From CAYMST01 sp964393115 (GTDB lineage: Bacteria; Bacteroidota; Bacteroidia; Cytophagales; Cyclobacteriaceae), in assembly GCA_964393115.1 (NCBI GenBank), contig CAYMST010000289.1:1-5936 (forward strand): a stretch of DNA of 5,936 nucleotides, in the 5' to 3' direction. Position numbers and translations under genes: made by a program. This document shows positions 1 through 5,391 of this stretch, piece after piece; the stretch's first letter is position 1; every line of letters begins with the position of its first letter. Under the pieces are notes generated by a model, which saw nothing but the letters and a program-made list of their open reading frames with translations, was not told the DNA's origin and made no database searches.

Positions 1-1
1 T

Positions 2-709
2 GCAGCAGAAGAAATTGGAAAAATCAAAACTAAGCTGCAAAATATTGTAGGAGCGAAAGGTGCAGCAGGTAGTAACCTGAAAAAAGCCAAGTTCGGACCA
101 ATTACTATTGATAAGTCTGGAGCCAATCCAAAGAAGGTTCAAAAACGGTTAAAGGAAGATTCAGCTAAACTAGCGCAGGTATTAATAGGCGTTAAAGCGA
201 ATGCCAAATCACTATTTGAAGAGATTGATGACTATGATAATAAAACAGATCCAACCCAAGATAATAAAGCGAGGTTGTTCGAAAACCACCGAAATCTTTT
301 AAAAACAATATCTACCAGGGTACTGAACGCGGAAAGTAAGGATATGCATCAAATAAAAATAGACTTTCAAACTTTGCTCCCTGCTATTGAAGTAGATTTA
401 GAGGGAAGCACTACTAATTTAAATGACAAACAAAAAAGTATTCTCAAAAGAGAAATTGCCGCTATCAAGGAAAGGATTGAAGGTACACCTAATGCCTACC
501 GAAAATGGCTCGATGCTATTTCCGAACTTAGAAAAATGACTCAGGCCGAATTAAACAAATTACCAAAAACTTGGAGAGGCTACTACAACCGGTTTAAGAG
601 TAAAGTTGGAGAACTAGAAGACGTGCAAAAAACTCGATTAGGCATATTGTTTAAACAAGAGTATCAAGACGCTAAGGCAAGACTTCAGGCAGAAAGTGAA
701 AATAGTTAA
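2..709 (+). CDS. 3' part of an unrecognised lysine/glutamate-rich helical protein (start outside window)
   Basis: The frame is open from base 2 to the TAA at 707-709, giving 235 visible residues, and no start is needed inside the window, so the gene begins to the left. A TTG at 275 could act as a start only if the upstream 91 codons were ignored, which is unlikely because they have the same composition. The protein is very rich in Lys, Glu, Gln and Ala, has no Cys, no signal peptide and no membrane segment in the visible part, and reads as several amphipathic helices. A Gly/Pro-containing break lies near residues 20-45 (motif KFGPITIDKSG) and another near residues 155-165 (EGTPNAYRKW). I do not recognise a family. 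Long DUF4157 proteins often carry helical tails of this sort and a DUF4157 gene lies 1.3 kb downstream on the same strand, but that relation is a guess. The gene faces the next one tail to tail. Confidence 0.8.
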   Translation, partial: AAEEIGKIKTKLQNIVGAKGAAGSNLKKAKFGPITIDKSGANPKKVQKRLKEDSAKLAQVLIGVKANAKSLFEEIDDYDNKTDPTQDNKARLFENHRNLLKTISTRVLNAESKDMHQIKIDFQTLLPAIEVDLEGSTTNLNDKQKSILKREIAAIKERIEGTPNAYRKWLDAISELRKMTQAELNKLPKTWRGYYNRFKSKVGELEDVQKTRLGILFKQEYQDAKARLQAESENS

Positions 710-815
710 TTAACAAAGTCTAAAATTCAAGTAGAAACACTTATTCAAAAACTTCGTCGACTGTCTAAACCCCAAAAAGTTCTAGTGACTGGGTTTGCGA
801 TTTCAAGAAATCCAT

Positions 816-851
816 AAAAAACCCCACCGCATAATGCAGGAGGGGCTAATG
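816..851 (-). terminator. Rho-independent terminator between convergent genes
   Basis: On the minus strand, CCCC-T-CC pairs with GG-T-GGGG around an inner GCA/TGC stem with a small loop, and is followed directly by a run of six T (AAAAAA at 816-821 on the plus strand). This lies about 20 bp past the stop of the minus-strand gene ending at 870. On the plus strand, GG-TTTT-AT (851-858) follows the GGGG arm after a few bases, so the element may also stop transcripts from the gene ending at 709. The minus-strand direction is the stronger one. Confidence 0.75.
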
Positions 852-869
852 GTTTTATAAAATTATCTT

Positions 870-1727
870 TTACTTATTCTTCAATTTACCAGCCGTATCA
901 CAGCTTAACACCTTATCAGGCTGCCCAGCATTGAAAGAGGAAACCGAATATCGACCTCCTGAGACCACACCAGTACCATTGTTCATGTTGTATTTACACA
1001 CGCCTTTATCGCTAAAAATGATTGAACACTCGAACCGGTAGTTGGTTCGTGCTGTGTTGGTATACACGATCGATTGAATATTTACCGTAGTCAAATCTGA
1101 AGGAGGCCATTTAGTTTCTACATATTTTTCGATAGCAGCTCCCAACCCAGGGTCTGAAACCTTGCCTGAGTAAGAACCTCGCTGAAAGGACTCCAGCACT
1201 TCTTTATCTTTGCTCGCATAATATTCTGATTTGAGACTTTTGGGAATATTAATCCAACCTTCAGACATGACCGTAACGTCTCCTTTCAAATTGGCAGTGG
1301 CCGTAATCCATATCTTGACTTTGTAGTCTTGATCGGGCCAACCATTCGATTTTAGCCTTCTCAGTGCGTCATTGATGTCTCTTCCATCCACTTCTTGCTT
1401 GATTACGCCTCCTGCTTTAGCAAACTTCTTCCAGTTTTTGGTTCCTTCATACATTTCATTGCTACTGTGCAGATTATCTAGCTGAACGGATTCATCTCCA
1501 CCACCTATAAATAACGTATAGGATAGGCCAGTAGCCATCGGGGTGTTAAACGTTTTCGAGGCTTCTGCAGAGTTGATGGGAAATTCGACGGTGTATGTTT
1601 CCGCAGATGGAACAATCACCGATGTTTGCTCACCATTTGCAAAAATTCGTGCTTCCGACTGTGCCAATAGAAGGCTTGGCATTGCCATGATTACTCCAAT
1701 AAAAGTTGCTGTAAAAATTGTTTTCAT
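870..1727 (-). CDS. Exported protein of unknown function, 285 aa
   Basis: The chosen start is the ATG at 1727. It gives an N-terminus beginning MKTIF, a hydrophobic core and a cleavage site LLLA|QS after residue 22: a clear Sec signal peptide without a lipobox cysteine. The frame stays open to an ATG at 1796, but those 23 extra residues are hydrophilic, would bury the signal peptide and cross a GC-only block, so that start is rejected. The leader just before 1727 is A/T-rich (AAATTAATACAC), as is common in Bacteroidota. The mature part is mixed alpha/beta in character, with an 'FIGGGDESVQLDNL' segment, a lysine-rich middle and a conserved-looking 'KIWITATANL' strand. The only cysteines are C234, C244 and C276, all near the C-terminus, so at most one disulfide pair is possible. 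There is no T9SS C-terminal sorting domain. I do not recognise a family; periplasmic or outer-membrane-associated location is inferred. It is divergent from the DUF4157 gene. Confidence 0.85.
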   Translation of the reverse strand: MKTIFTATFIGVIMAMPSLLLAQSEARIFANGEQTSVIVPSAETYTVEFPINSAEASKTFNTPMATGLSYTLFIGGGDESVQLDNLHSSNEMYEGTKNWKKFAKAGGVIKQEVDGRDINDALRRLKSNGWPDQDYKVKIWITATANLKGDVTVMSEGWINIPKSLKSEYYASKDKEVLESFQRGSYSGKVSDPGLGAAIEKYVETKWPPSDLTTVNIQSIVYTNTARTNYRFECSIIFSDKGVCKYNMNNGTGVVSGGRYSVSSFNAGQPDKVLSCDTAGKLKNK

Positions 1728-2039
1728 GTGTATTAATTTGTTTCCATTTGTGACCGCCCCGGCGGCCCGGATGGAATTCGCGATAAACTTATCCACCCTC
1801 CATTGACATGCTTAGGATTCTAAGTTTATGCTCATTTCATAAGTTTGTTTTAATTAAAAGTTTCTTACGTTATCCAGTTCCAAAAGATTTGACTCAAACC
1901 GTTATTCTTATAAAATAGGTGGTATTGAATGTTCCGAAAAAGATGAGTTTGGGTTAACTTAAAGGCAGGAAATGTCCATCTTTAAATGATCGTTCTAATA
2001 CTCAAGCGGATGATTAAAAACACTACATAATTTATAGAC
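1728..2039. other. Divergent intergenic region, 312 bp
   Basis: This holds the promoters for the minus-strand exported protein and the plus-strand DUF4157 gene. Next to the minus-strand start is a 17-base stretch of only G and C (1754-1770) that can fold as a short hairpin. Further up are three copies of a TAAGTTT-type 7-mer: inverted at 1784-1791 (TAAACTTA), direct at 1821-1828 (TAAGTTTA) and direct at 1840-1846. CTTAG-GATT-CTAAG at 1811-1824 is a small perfect inverted repeat. I found no convincing match to the Bacteroidota promoter pattern (TTTG, about 19 bp, TAnnTTTG) on either strand and no open frame with coding character. Confidence 0.6.
1784..1846. promoter_or_regulatory. Cluster of three TAAGTTT 7-mers, possible operator
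   Basis: TAAACTTA at 1784-1791 is the exact reverse complement of TAAGTTTA at 1821-1828, and TAAGTTT recurs at 1840-1846. The two direct copies are 19 bp apart start to start, close to two helical turns. Three copies within 63 bp, 57 to 120 bp upstream of the minus-strand ATG, suit a regulator binding site. However, the motif is AT-rich and this is an AT-rich genome, so chance is a real alternative. Confidence 0.25.
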
Positions 2040-2759
2040 ATGAAACCCAACCGTCAAAGTCGCCTAGCCCCAAGTCAAAACAGCCGAGCTGCTGCAAACG
2101 GCACTCTCGAATCAAAAGCCGAAGAAGGAGGTATCCCTCAAGTATCTAGACTGAAAATTGGTAAGTCAGATGATGCTTTCGAAAAAGAAGCCGATCATAT
2201 GGCCGATGTTGTAGTAGATAGAAAGGCAGCAACTAGTCTAAAGGGGTTTGCTACTCCTCAGGTCATGCTGATGAAAAAAGACGATGAAGAGTCACAAGCT
2301 AAGATGGAAACTGTCCAGCGCTCCGAAGAAGAGAAAGCCAAAACGAAACCTGAGTCCATACAACGCATGGAAGATACAGAAGAAGGACAAGCGAAGTTCG
2401 AAATGGCACAACCAAAAGGAGAAGAGGAAGAAGCAAAAACAAAAGCTGATTCACCGCGCAATGGCAATCGTGCCTCGTTAAAAACAACTCAAACGGTTAA
2501 AGCCACAAAAGGAAATGGCAGTCCGTTGTCAGAGGGTCCCAAACGCTTTATGGAAAAAGGATTTGGTGCAGACTTTTCAAAAGTGCGTATTCATACCGAC
2601 CATAAAGCCGAAGCCATGAGCAAAGAAATGGGAGCACAAGCATTTACCGTTGGCAATGATATTTATTTCAATAAAGGACGTTTCAATCCAGAAACGCAGT
2701 CTGGAAAAAAATTATTGGCGCATGAACTAACACACACTATTCAACAGAAAAGGAAATAG
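2040..2759 (+). CDS. DUF4157 domain protein with HELTH zinc-metallopeptidase motif, 239 aa
   Basis: Residues 162-239 form a DUF4157 domain: a Pro-Leu lead-in, then FGADFSKVRIHTDHKAEAMS, then GAQAFTVGNDIYFNKGRFNP, and finally LLAHELTHTIQQ. H228, E229 and H232 make an HExxH-type motif, so zinc binding is expected; peptidase activity is not shown for most of the family. Residues 38-59 (LKIGKSDDAFEKEADHMADV) match the 'VG...D.yE.EAD.vA' motif that usually precedes the domain in this family. Between them, residues 84-144 are a charged linker with two imperfect 31-residue repeats (ESQAK... and EGQAK..., each ending near AKTK). No signal peptide is present. The ATG at 2040 follows an A/T-rich leader. 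Oddly, the protein stops seven residues after HELTH, whereas many relatives continue for hundreds of residues into effector-like regions. The family is frequently found beside eCIS loci; no eCIS gene is in this window. Confidence 0.95.
   Translation: MKPNRQSRLAPSQNSRAAANGTLESKAEEGGIPQVSRLKIGKSDDAFEKEADHMADVVVDRKAATSLKGFATPQVMLMKKDDEESQAKMETVQRSEEEKAKTKPESIQRMEDTEEGQAKFEMAQPKGEEEEAKTKADSPRNGNRASLKTTQTVKATKGNGSPLSEGPKRFMEKGFGADFSKVRIHTDHKAEAMSKEMGAQAFTVGNDIYFNKGRFNPETQSGKKLLAHELTHTIQQKRK
2289..2471 (+). repeat. Imperfect tandem repeat in the DUF4157 linker
   Basis: Residues 84-111 and 115-144 of the DUF4157 protein align at an offset of 31 residues: ESQAKME against EGQAKFE, and KAKTKPES against EAKTKADS, with one gap. 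The DNA copies have drifted and are only partly alike, so the duplication is old or kept at the protein level. The VQR and IQR triplets at residues 92-94 and 107-109 resemble the repeated Gln-Arg motifs seen in linkers of other DUF4157 proteins. Confidence 0.6.
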
Positions 2760-2833
2760 ACCTGTAGATTACATAAAGATAAGTACTAAATTTGATAACA
2801 AGAGTTATTCGTTAAGACAACCCTTTTTGCAAT

Positions 2834-2957
2834 GTGTTAGTGTAAGTATAGCTTCGATCTGGTGATGTGTTTCTTTAGAAATACAAGCCTTATCCTAGCG
2901 CTGCTAGGAATGTATTTTTTGCCTTGAATTAGAAAGAACACTGACGTAAACTAACAC
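2834..2957. repeat. Nested inverted repeat of 124 bp
   Basis: Four stems share nearly the same centre: GTGTTAGT 2834-2841 with ACTAACAC 2950-2957; GTGTTTCTTT 2867-2876 with AAAGAACAC 2933-2941 (one bulged T); AAATACA 2879-2885 with TGTATTT 2911-2917; and CCTAGC 2894-2899 with GCTAGG 2903-2908. That is about 30 possible pairs in 124 bp. No target-site duplication was seen at the ends and there is no open frame inside, so either a structured RNA or a decayed miniature element is possible. Confidence 0.5.
2879..2920 (+). terminator. Probable rho-independent terminator after the DUF4157 gene
   Basis: CCTAGC-gct-GCTAGG forms a perfect 6-bp stem with a 3-base loop. Flanking AAATACA and TGTATTT can pair beyond an internal loop, and the right side runs into six T (2915-2920). 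It lies 120-160 bp past the TAG at 2757-2759, farther than usual, but no better candidate is nearer. The two bases (AA) and the TGTA before the T run weaken it as a textbook terminator. Confidence 0.5.
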
Positions 2958-3011
2958 TCCCTGACATAACCTAAATGGTATTATCCCAACTCATAACTAG
3001 ACTTTATATAA

Positions 3012-3065
3012 ATGAAAGATCAATGAACAAAAACTCGTTTTTCATGTGACTTTCATCCGAAAGTC
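3012..3065. repeat. Two overlapping hairpins sharing one arm
   Basis: ATGAAAG (3012-3018) is the perfect complement of CTTTCAT (3050-3056), enclosing a second stem AAAAAC (3029-3034) with GTTTTT (3037-3042). The same CTTTC also belongs to GACTTTC (3048-3054), which pairs perfectly with GAAAGTC (3059-3065) around a 4-base loop. The two folds exclude each other. No T run follows, so it does not look like a simple attenuator. Confidence 0.35.
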
Positions 3066-3163
3066 CATCGAAGATGCGCTGGTGAATTTTCTTACCTAAA
3101 GAAGGTTCGTCTAAGTGACTAACAACATTCGACGATATCATTAAATTCTATATTTATTTAGGC

Positions 3164-3192
3164 TTGACGATGTAATTTTCGTTCAATACATA
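3164..3192 (+). promoter_or_regulatory. Weak promoter candidate for the T9SS cargo gene
   Basis: TTGACG (3164-3169) and TACATA (3187-3192) are 17 bp apart, and a transcript would begin near 3200, about 25 bases before the ATG at 3226. This resembles a general sigma-70 layout more than the Bacteroidota consensus (TAnnTTTG as the -7 box), so it is offered only as a candidate. Confidence 0.25.
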
Positions 3193-3225
3193 TTGACAAA
3201 TAAATGTTTAATGAGATATACGTAT

Positions 3226-4659
3226 ATGAGAAAAAAAATACTGCTTACTAAATACTGGCTTGGTATAACGTTTCCCCTACTGACTTCAGTAATTGTTAAT
3301 GCCCAGAATGCAGATCAAGATTGGGCTTCTAAAAAGTTTGAATACAACAGAGAATTCACTTCACCCAGTTTAAGATCCCTCAACAATGAGTTCAGGAGAG
3401 ACAGTGCAATTTCCATCGTATACAAAGCTGATTCAATTTACTCTATTAGTAAGTCCGTCCCTTATGAAAACGAGACATCAGTTGGAGGCCTCGTATATAT
3501 ATGGAATCAGGAAGAACAAAAATGGGATATGAGCTCAAAGTCTCAAACCGAAGAGATCGAAAAAGACGGTAAATTCTTTAATTATCGAACCACTTTCACT
3601 TGGGATACCATTCAAGAGGAGTTTGTTGCTAATAAGCGTTATGAAATCATCAAAAATGCAGCCGGAAAAACGTTAGAGAGTAACGTCCAAGATCCTATCG
3701 AATCTGCTACTAACGAATGGGCCTATTTTAGAAAGTTTGAGTACGAATATGATAACCAAAACTTCCAAACTAAATTCATCGTCAAATTATTACGACAAGG
3801 ACCAGATACCCTTTACCTAAGTCAATGGACAGATTTTACAAAAAACGACCAAGGGCGCGTCGTTGAGGACATCAGATATTCTGAAGTTTTTTGGGATAAA
3901 GGAAAATACCGAGCAACTAAAACAGAGACCTTTTACGCTGAAGAATCCCTTAAGGACGCTCCGGAATTTATCACGGGAGAACTGGAATTCCCTGCAAATT
4001 ACAGTCGAACATTACAACTCTACGATGACAACGATTTATTGACATCGGAAACCCGGTGGCGCTGGGATATAGAGTCCGAATTATGGCTTCCGTTCATTAA
4101 AAAAGAACTTGAATATAATACGCTGAAGTTTGAAACCTCGCGCAGTGACTATTATTGGAACAGTATTACTGGTAAGTTTGAAATTAGCGGGAAAAGCGAG
4201 ACCGTCTACAATGATAATGGTCAGCGAACACAAATTACTCGAACGAACTATAAAGAGGACAGTTCTTATTTAGTCAGTAAAGACATTATTGAATACGACG
4301 ATTATGGAAACATCGTCAAAAGAGAGTATTACGATACCGATTTTGAAACTCAACAATTCGGGCTAGCGAATGTTGTAGAATACTACTATTCTCGCCTGAT
4401 TGTAAATTCAAGTCCTGGTATTTCGCAAGAAGAAATAAAAATTTTTCCTAATCCTTCACACGCTGACATCAGCATACAGTCATCACAAAGCAATACTTTT
4501 TTAAATCTCGAACTGACTGATCATACAGGAAAAATGGTCTTTCAAGGACCAGTTATGCCAGGAGAAAAAATTAATGTGCAACAGTTAAACACCGGAATTT
4601 ACTACTATAAAGTCTTTGACGGTAAAAATATGCTATCCGGTAAGTTGGTTAAGGATTAA
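3226..4659 (+). CDS. Secreted protein with T9SS type A C-terminal sorting domain, 477 aa
   Basis: The ATG at 3226 gives MRKKILL, a hydrophobic stretch and a cleavage site VNA|QN after residue 26: a Sec signal peptide. An in-frame ATG at 3211 would add five residues and cannot be excluded; a TTG at 3193 is less likely. Residues 404-477 are a type IX sorting domain: IKIFPNPS at the start, a central 'LTDHTGKMVF' strand and hairpin, 'LNTGIYYYKV' and a basic end 'GKLVKD'. In known systems this domain guides the protein through the outer membrane and is then removed, leaving it on the surface or released. The body (about 27-400) is beta-rich, with repeated Trp- and Tyr-containing strands and recurring turns such as YNDNGQ and EYDDYGN, loosely like YD or Rhs-style repeats. 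No catalytic motif is recognised and no cysteine is seen in the mature part. Adhesion or surface coat are possible roles, by inference only. It stands alone and ends before a strong terminator. Confidence 0.93.
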   Translation: MRKKILLTKYWLGITFPLLTSVIVNAQNADQDWASKKFEYNREFTSPSLRSLNNEFRRDSAISIVYKADSIYSISKSVPYENETSVGGLVYIWNQEEQKWDMSSKSQTEEIEKDGKFFNYRTTFTWDTIQEEFVANKRYEIIKNAAGKTLESNVQDPIESATNEWAYFRKFEYEYDNQNFQTKFIVKLLRQGPDTLYLSQWTDFTKNDQGRVVEDIRYSEVFWDKGKYRATKTETFYAEESLKDAPEFITGELEFPANYSRTLQLYDDNDLLTSETRWRWDIESELWLPFIKKELEYNTLKFETSRSDYYWNSITGKFEISGKSETVYNDNGQRTQITRTNYKEDSSYLVSKDIIEYDDYGNIVKREYYDTDFETQQFGLANVVEYYYSRLIVNSSPGISQEEIKIFPNPSHADISIQSSQSNTFLNLELTDHTGKMVFQGPVMPGEKINVQQLNTGIYYYKVFDGKNMLSGKLVKD

Positions 4660-4678
4660 GCCGGAGTAATAGAACAAA

Positions 4679-4720
4679 CAAGACCAGCGCGACAAGGTTA
4701 GCACTGGTCTTGAGCTTTTT
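4679..4720 (+). terminator. Rho-independent terminator after the T9SS cargo gene
   Basis: CAAGACCAG (4679-4687) pairs perfectly with CTGGTCTTG (4704-4712), extended inward past one mismatch by GC with GC around a 10-base loop. A short AGC spacer and TTTTT follow. It starts 20 bp past the TAA at 4657-4659. As the next gene is convergent, the stem may also act on minus-strand transcripts, though the T run on that side is broken (TTTGTTCT). Confidence 0.85.
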
Positions 4721-4763
4721 ATTCCTATAGATGTAAAGCGAGAATTACTTAAACAATCAAATA

Positions 4764-5288
4764 TCAGAAGACTTGAAATACCTTTCTAGCCTCACGAATA
4801 AGATTTAGCTGCAACCGTTGTGTGGCGGAGGAGTCATAGAGTAAAACATTTCCATCCGTGCCAACAGACCTAATCATATTTCCATCATCAAAGTAGTGTC
4901 GTACCTCTGAGGAAGATGCTTGCGATTCATCGAAATCTGTCGCAGAAATTGGTGCATTATATTGTTCGGTGCGTTTTACAATTAGGTATACTTCATTTTC
5001 ATGGTAGTAAAACTCAGCGGTCGACTTACCCTCGCCACTCAGGTAATCTGCAATAATCAATGCTACCCCTTGCTCTGACTCATAAGCGACAAGCTGCTCC
5101 TCTTCCATCGAGTTGTTCAAGTCACTATCAAGCGGGCTCTCAAAATTGTTGGGGGATTTGGGATGATAACTTTGAAGTTCTGAGCGAGTTTTGTGGTAAC
5201 GCTTCTGGATCAGTTGAATTATATCCCCCTGCGCCAGCATGGTACTAGTAAATACCATTGCAACTAGAGTGAGCGAAAAGACCTTCAT
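4764..5288 (-). CDS. Small exported protein of unknown function, 174 aa
   Basis: The ATG at 5288 starts MKVFSLTL followed by a hydrophobic core and MLA|QG, a Sec signal peptide cut after residue 19. A TTG three codons upstream (5297) is less likely. There is no lipobox and no cysteine anywhere. After the signal comes a helical stretch (DIIQLIQKRYHKTRSEL), an acidic Asn/Ser/Glu-rich segment, and then alternating strands: 'AEFYYHENEVYLIVKR' and 'EVRHYFDDGNMIRSVGTDG'. This pair of Tyr/Phe strand motifs resembles small secreted proteins of unknown function that I have seen in Bacteroidota, but I cannot name a family. It ends in a basic helix. It lies directly downstream of the propeller gene on the same strand: 94 bp after the visible stop, or 27 bp if that gene is frameshifted, so the two are probably co-transcribed. 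Confidence 0.88.
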   Translation of the reverse strand: MKVFSLTLVAMVFTSTMLAQGDIIQLIQKRYHKTRSELQSYHPKSPNNFESPLDSDLNNSMEEEQLVAYESEQGVALIIADYLSGEGKSTAEFYYHENEVYLIVKRTEQYNAPISATDFDESQASSSEVRHYFDDGNMIRSVGTDGNVLLYDSSATQRLQLNLIREARKVFQVF

Positions 5289-5315
5289 AGGTACCAAGTT
5301 TTAAAATTGTTAAAT

Positions 5316-5391
5316 CTAAACTATTTGAATCGGATACGAAATCAAAAAAAGATCATGATTTTGATCTGACACTTTAACTACTTTATTGCCC
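5316..5391 (-). other. Frameshifted C-terminal continuation of the propeller protein
   Basis: Skipping one base in the CCC run at 5389-5391 (GGG on the coding strand) turns 'LLQVGQ-stop' into LLQVGNKVVKVSDQNHD and onward through FLISYPIQIV to a TAG at 5316-5318. The added 23 residues follow the same strand pattern as the preceding blade. The stop would then be 27 bp from the next gene's ATG, which is normal operon spacing. This may be a real mutation, a sequencing error or, less likely, programmed shifting. Confidence 0.55.

Larger units (their letters stand above)
2760..3225. other. Long intergenic region, 466 bp
   Basis: No open frame with coding character was seen on either strand. The left half holds a set of concentric inverted repeats (2834-2957) with a terminator-like core. 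The right half holds two overlapping hairpins that share one arm (3012-3065) and, close to the downstream gene, a weak promoter-like pair of boxes (3164-3192). Nothing resembles a tRNA or a known small RNA. The length is unusual compared with the other gaps between genes here. Confidence 0.6.

Noticed and set aside
767..796. AAACCC/GGGTTT inverted repeat as a terminator for the gene ending at 709
   Set aside because: The stem is only 6 bp with an 18-base loop and no T run follows. The hairpin at 816-851 is a better candidate for both convergent genes.
1728..1796. N-terminal extension of the minus-strand exported protein to an ATG at 1796
   Set aside because: It would place 23 hydrophilic residues before a well-formed signal peptide and would translate the GC-only block. 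The ATG at 1727 has a typical A/T-rich leader.
1543..1806. Open frame of 87 codons on the plus strand
   Set aside because: It lies antisense to the 5' end of the exported-protein gene, begins inside it, has no plausible leader, and mirrors the signal peptide region.
2258..2487. Three short open frames (one plus, two minus) inside the DUF4157 gene
   Set aside because: They arise from the Glu/Lys-rich purine-biased linker and give Ser/Leu/Lys low-complexity products with no independent signals.
2750..2875. Frameshifted continuation of the DUF4157 protein past its stop, via the AAAAGGAAA run
   Set aside because: The next frame is open for about 40 codons, but the product (GNRPVDYIKIS and onward) does not resemble what follows the domain in this family, and it ends soon. 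Unlike the case at 5316-5391, no repeat pattern supports it.
2834..2957. Insertion sequence or miniature mobile element with defined target-site duplications
   Set aside because: No flanking duplication was found and no transposase fragment lies inside or nearby, so only the inverted-repeat structure is claimed.
5060..5248. Open frame of 62 codons on the plus strand
   Set aside because: It is antisense to the small exported protein and has no leader or recognisable features.
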